A program made the translations under genes and the position numbers. Under the pieces are notes generated by a model. The model was not told the DNA's origin. It ran no database searches and saw nothing but the letters and a program-made list of their open reading frames with translations. From Clostridia bacterium (lineage in GTDB: Bacteria > Bacillota > Clostridia > Oscillospirales > Acutalibacteraceae), in NCBI GenBank assembly GCA_900759575.1, contig CAAEVU010000142.1, positions 1 through 6,098 on the forward strand: DNA of 6,098 nt, written 5' to 3'. Of the stretch, positions 5,276 to 6,098 are shown in pieces (the stretch's first letter is position 1; every line of letters begins with the position of its first letter).

Positions 5276-5506
5276 ATGGAGGCGTTACTGAAAGCCATTG
5301 CTTCCGGCCTGGTGGAAAAGCCGGAAGAGATCGTCGTCACCAGCGAGGAGCAGGAAAACGGTACGGTTGTGTACCATCTCCACGTGGCGGAAGACGATAT
5401 GGGCCGTGTTATCGGCAAGCAGGGCCGCATCGCAAAAGCGATTCGTGTGGTCATGCGCGCTGCGGCCACCCGCAACGAACAGAAGATCATGGTCGAAATC
5501 GACTGA
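5276..5506 (+). CDS. khpA: KH-domain RNA-binding protein KhpA (YlqC)
   Basis: KhpA is a single-KH-domain cytoplasmic RNA-binding protein. In Bacillota it pairs with KhpB (Jag/EloR) and influences cell elongation and small-RNA/mRNA interactions. The 76-residue product is nearly all KH domain, with the GxxG nucleic-acid-binding loop as GRVIGKQG (43-50) followed by RIAKAIRVVMRAAA, and the closing strand KIMVEI. It lies between rpsP and rimM, its conserved position in Firmicutes genomes. The start at 5276 is set by AAGGAG and gives the standard N-terminus MEALLKAIASGLVEKP. A terminator-like hairpin begins six bases past its stop codon, so it may be the last gene of the more abundant upstream transcript. 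Confidence 0.95.
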   Translation: MEALLKAIASGLVEKPEEIVVTSEEQENGTVVYHLHVAEDDMGRVIGKQGRIAKAIRVVMRAAATRNEQKIMVEID

Positions 5507-5512
5507 GCAGAG

Positions 5513-5532
5513 AAGGGCGTAAGCCCTTTTTT
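5513..5532 (+). terminator. Short intrinsic-terminator-like hairpin between khpA and rimM
   Basis: AAGGGC (5513-5518) pairs with GCCCTT (5523-5528) around GTAA, a GNRA-type stable tetraloop. T5527-T5532 make six Ts in a row, of which the last four follow the stem directly, then GTTT. The shape is right for Rho-independent termination, but the stem has only six strong pairs, so partial read-through is likely. rimM and the following gene have no other promoter visible here and presumably depend on that read-through. Confidence 0.7.
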
Positions 5533-5546
5533 GTTTATCCGGCAAC

Positions 5547-5553
5547 AGGAGGG
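5547..5553 (+). promoter_or_regulatory. Ribosome binding site of rimM
   Basis: AGGAGGG lies 7 bases before the ATG at 5561. It is a near-perfect site and rules out the in-frame TTG at 5531, which falls within the T tract of the hairpin. Confidence 0.9.
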
Positions 5554-5560
5554 CTGTACA

Positions 5561-6085
5561 ATGACAAAACAATTTTTGGAAGCTGGGAAAATCGTGCGCA
5601 CCCACGGTGTCCGGGGAGAACTGGTGCTGGAACCCTGGGCGGATTCCCCAGAGTTCCTGGCAGGGATCAAGCGGCTGTATTTTGATGGGGGAAAAACCGA
5701 TGCCGGATTGCTGGCGTGCAGGACCCATAAGGGCCGGCTGCTGATCACACTGCGAGGCGTGACCACCGTGGAACAAGGAGATGCTCTCCGCGGGAAAGTG
5801 CTCTACCTGAACCGGGAAGATGTAAAATTGGAAGAAGGCCAGGTGTTCCTGCAAGACCTGATCGGGCTGAAGGCTGTGGACGGCACCACAGGGAAAGAAT
5901 ATGGCGAGCTGCGGGAGGTCCTTCCCACTGGCGCCAACGACGTGTACCGTATTGTGGACAAAGCCGGCAAAGAGTATTTGTTCCCGGCAGTGAAGCATAT
6001 GGTGAAGCGGATCAGCGTGGAAGAGGGAGTGATAGAGCTTCTGCCCATTCCCGGCATTTTTGACGGGGAAGGAGAGGAAGTTTAA
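5561..6085 (+). CDS. rimM: 16S rRNA processing / 30S maturation factor RimM
   Basis: RimM binds the 30S head region, contacting S19, and helps late maturation of the small subunit. The 174-residue product has both family domains. The N-terminal RimM barrel (about 5-88) opens with AGKIVRTHGVRGEL (8-21) and includes LRGVTTVEQGDALRG. The C-terminal PRC-barrel (about 93-170) starts at QDLIGL, contains GANDVY (124-129), and ends LFPAVKHMVKRI (140-151) then VIELLPIPGIFDGEGEEV, in two parts. It lies downstream of rpsP and khpA, in the conserved Bacillota order, and follows the weak terminator at 5513-5532. Its stop codon abuts an ATG that begins the next frame at 6086, so translational coupling is likely. 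Confidence 0.96.
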   Translation: MTKQFLEAGKIVRTHGVRGELVLEPWADSPEFLAGIKRLYFDGGKTDAGLLACRTHKGRLLITLRGVTTVEQGDALRGKVLYLNREDVKLEEGQVFLQDLIGLKAVDGTTGKEYGELREVLPTGANDVYRIVDKAGKEYLFPAVKHMVKRISVEEGVIELLPIPGIFDGEGEEV

Positions 6086-6098
6086 ATGCGGGGGGACA
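6086..6098 (+). CDS. Start of a further gene, cut by the window edge; trmD by position
   Basis: An ATG directly follows the rimM stop codon (6083-6085), with purine-rich GGAGAGGAAG (6071-6080) upstream as a ribosome binding site. Only four full codons are visible (M-R-G-D). In this conserved operon the gene after rimM is normally trmD, the tRNA (guanine-37-N1)-methyltransferase, whose proteins often begin MRIDILTLFP. The third residue here is Gly, so the identity rests on position only. A short upstream frame or a different gene is possible. Confidence 0.45.

Noticed and set aside
4957..5998. Minus-strand open frames opposite rpsP, khpA and rimM
   Set aside because: They overlap three well-supported conserved genes, cross their intergenic signals and show no family character.

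Overview
This window reads as chromosomal DNA from a low-to-medium GC member of the Bacillota, most likely class Clostridia and perhaps an Oscillospiraceae/Ruminococcaceae-type gut anaerobe. The reasons are the gene order ylxM-ffh-rpsP-khpA-rimM, strong AGGAGG-type ribosome binding sites, consensus sigma-A promoters, and a fermentative L-lactate dehydrogenase. The family-level placement is an inference from gene content and sequence flavour, not from a search.

Left part (1-1655, plus strand): an ldh gene (40-990) is followed by about 290 bases without a gene. Most of that gap is a 94-base unit present in two full copies and a partial third (about 1003-1210). Next is a single-subunit fluoride channel gene, crcB/fluC (1284-1655). 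I see no fluoride riboswitch in front of it.

Middle (1656-3114): a 13-bp stem-loop (1668-1700) sits between crcB and the convergent, minus-strand threonine aldolase gene ltaE (1733-2782) and can serve as a terminator in both directions. A divergent promoter region follows. ltaE is read leftward from a TTTACA-17-TATAAT promoter (2908-2936). The ylxM operon is read rightward from a perfect TTGACA-17-TATAAT promoter (2982-3010). Both genes have leaders of roughly 100-120 nt containing inverted repeats.

Right part (3115-6098, plus strand): this is the conserved protein-targeting and translation operon. It encodes YlxM (an SRP-associated helix-turn-helix protein), Ffh (the SRP GTPase), ribosomal protein S16, KhpA (a KH-domain RNA-binding protein), RimM (a 30S maturation factor), and the first few codons of a further gene that position suggests is trmD. 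Two intergenic regions in this operon carry RNA structure. A 140-nt stretch before rpsP has GC-rich hairpins with mutually exclusive pairings. The khpA-rimM gap has a small intrinsic-terminator-like hairpin that could lower downstream expression.

No mobile element, CRISPR array, tRNA or rRNA was seen. I found no novel multi-gene system. The points most worth a second look are the 94-base tandem repeat and the operon's leader structures. All gene starts were set by Shine-Dalgarno position and family N-termini, which moves several starts inward from upstream TTG codons.
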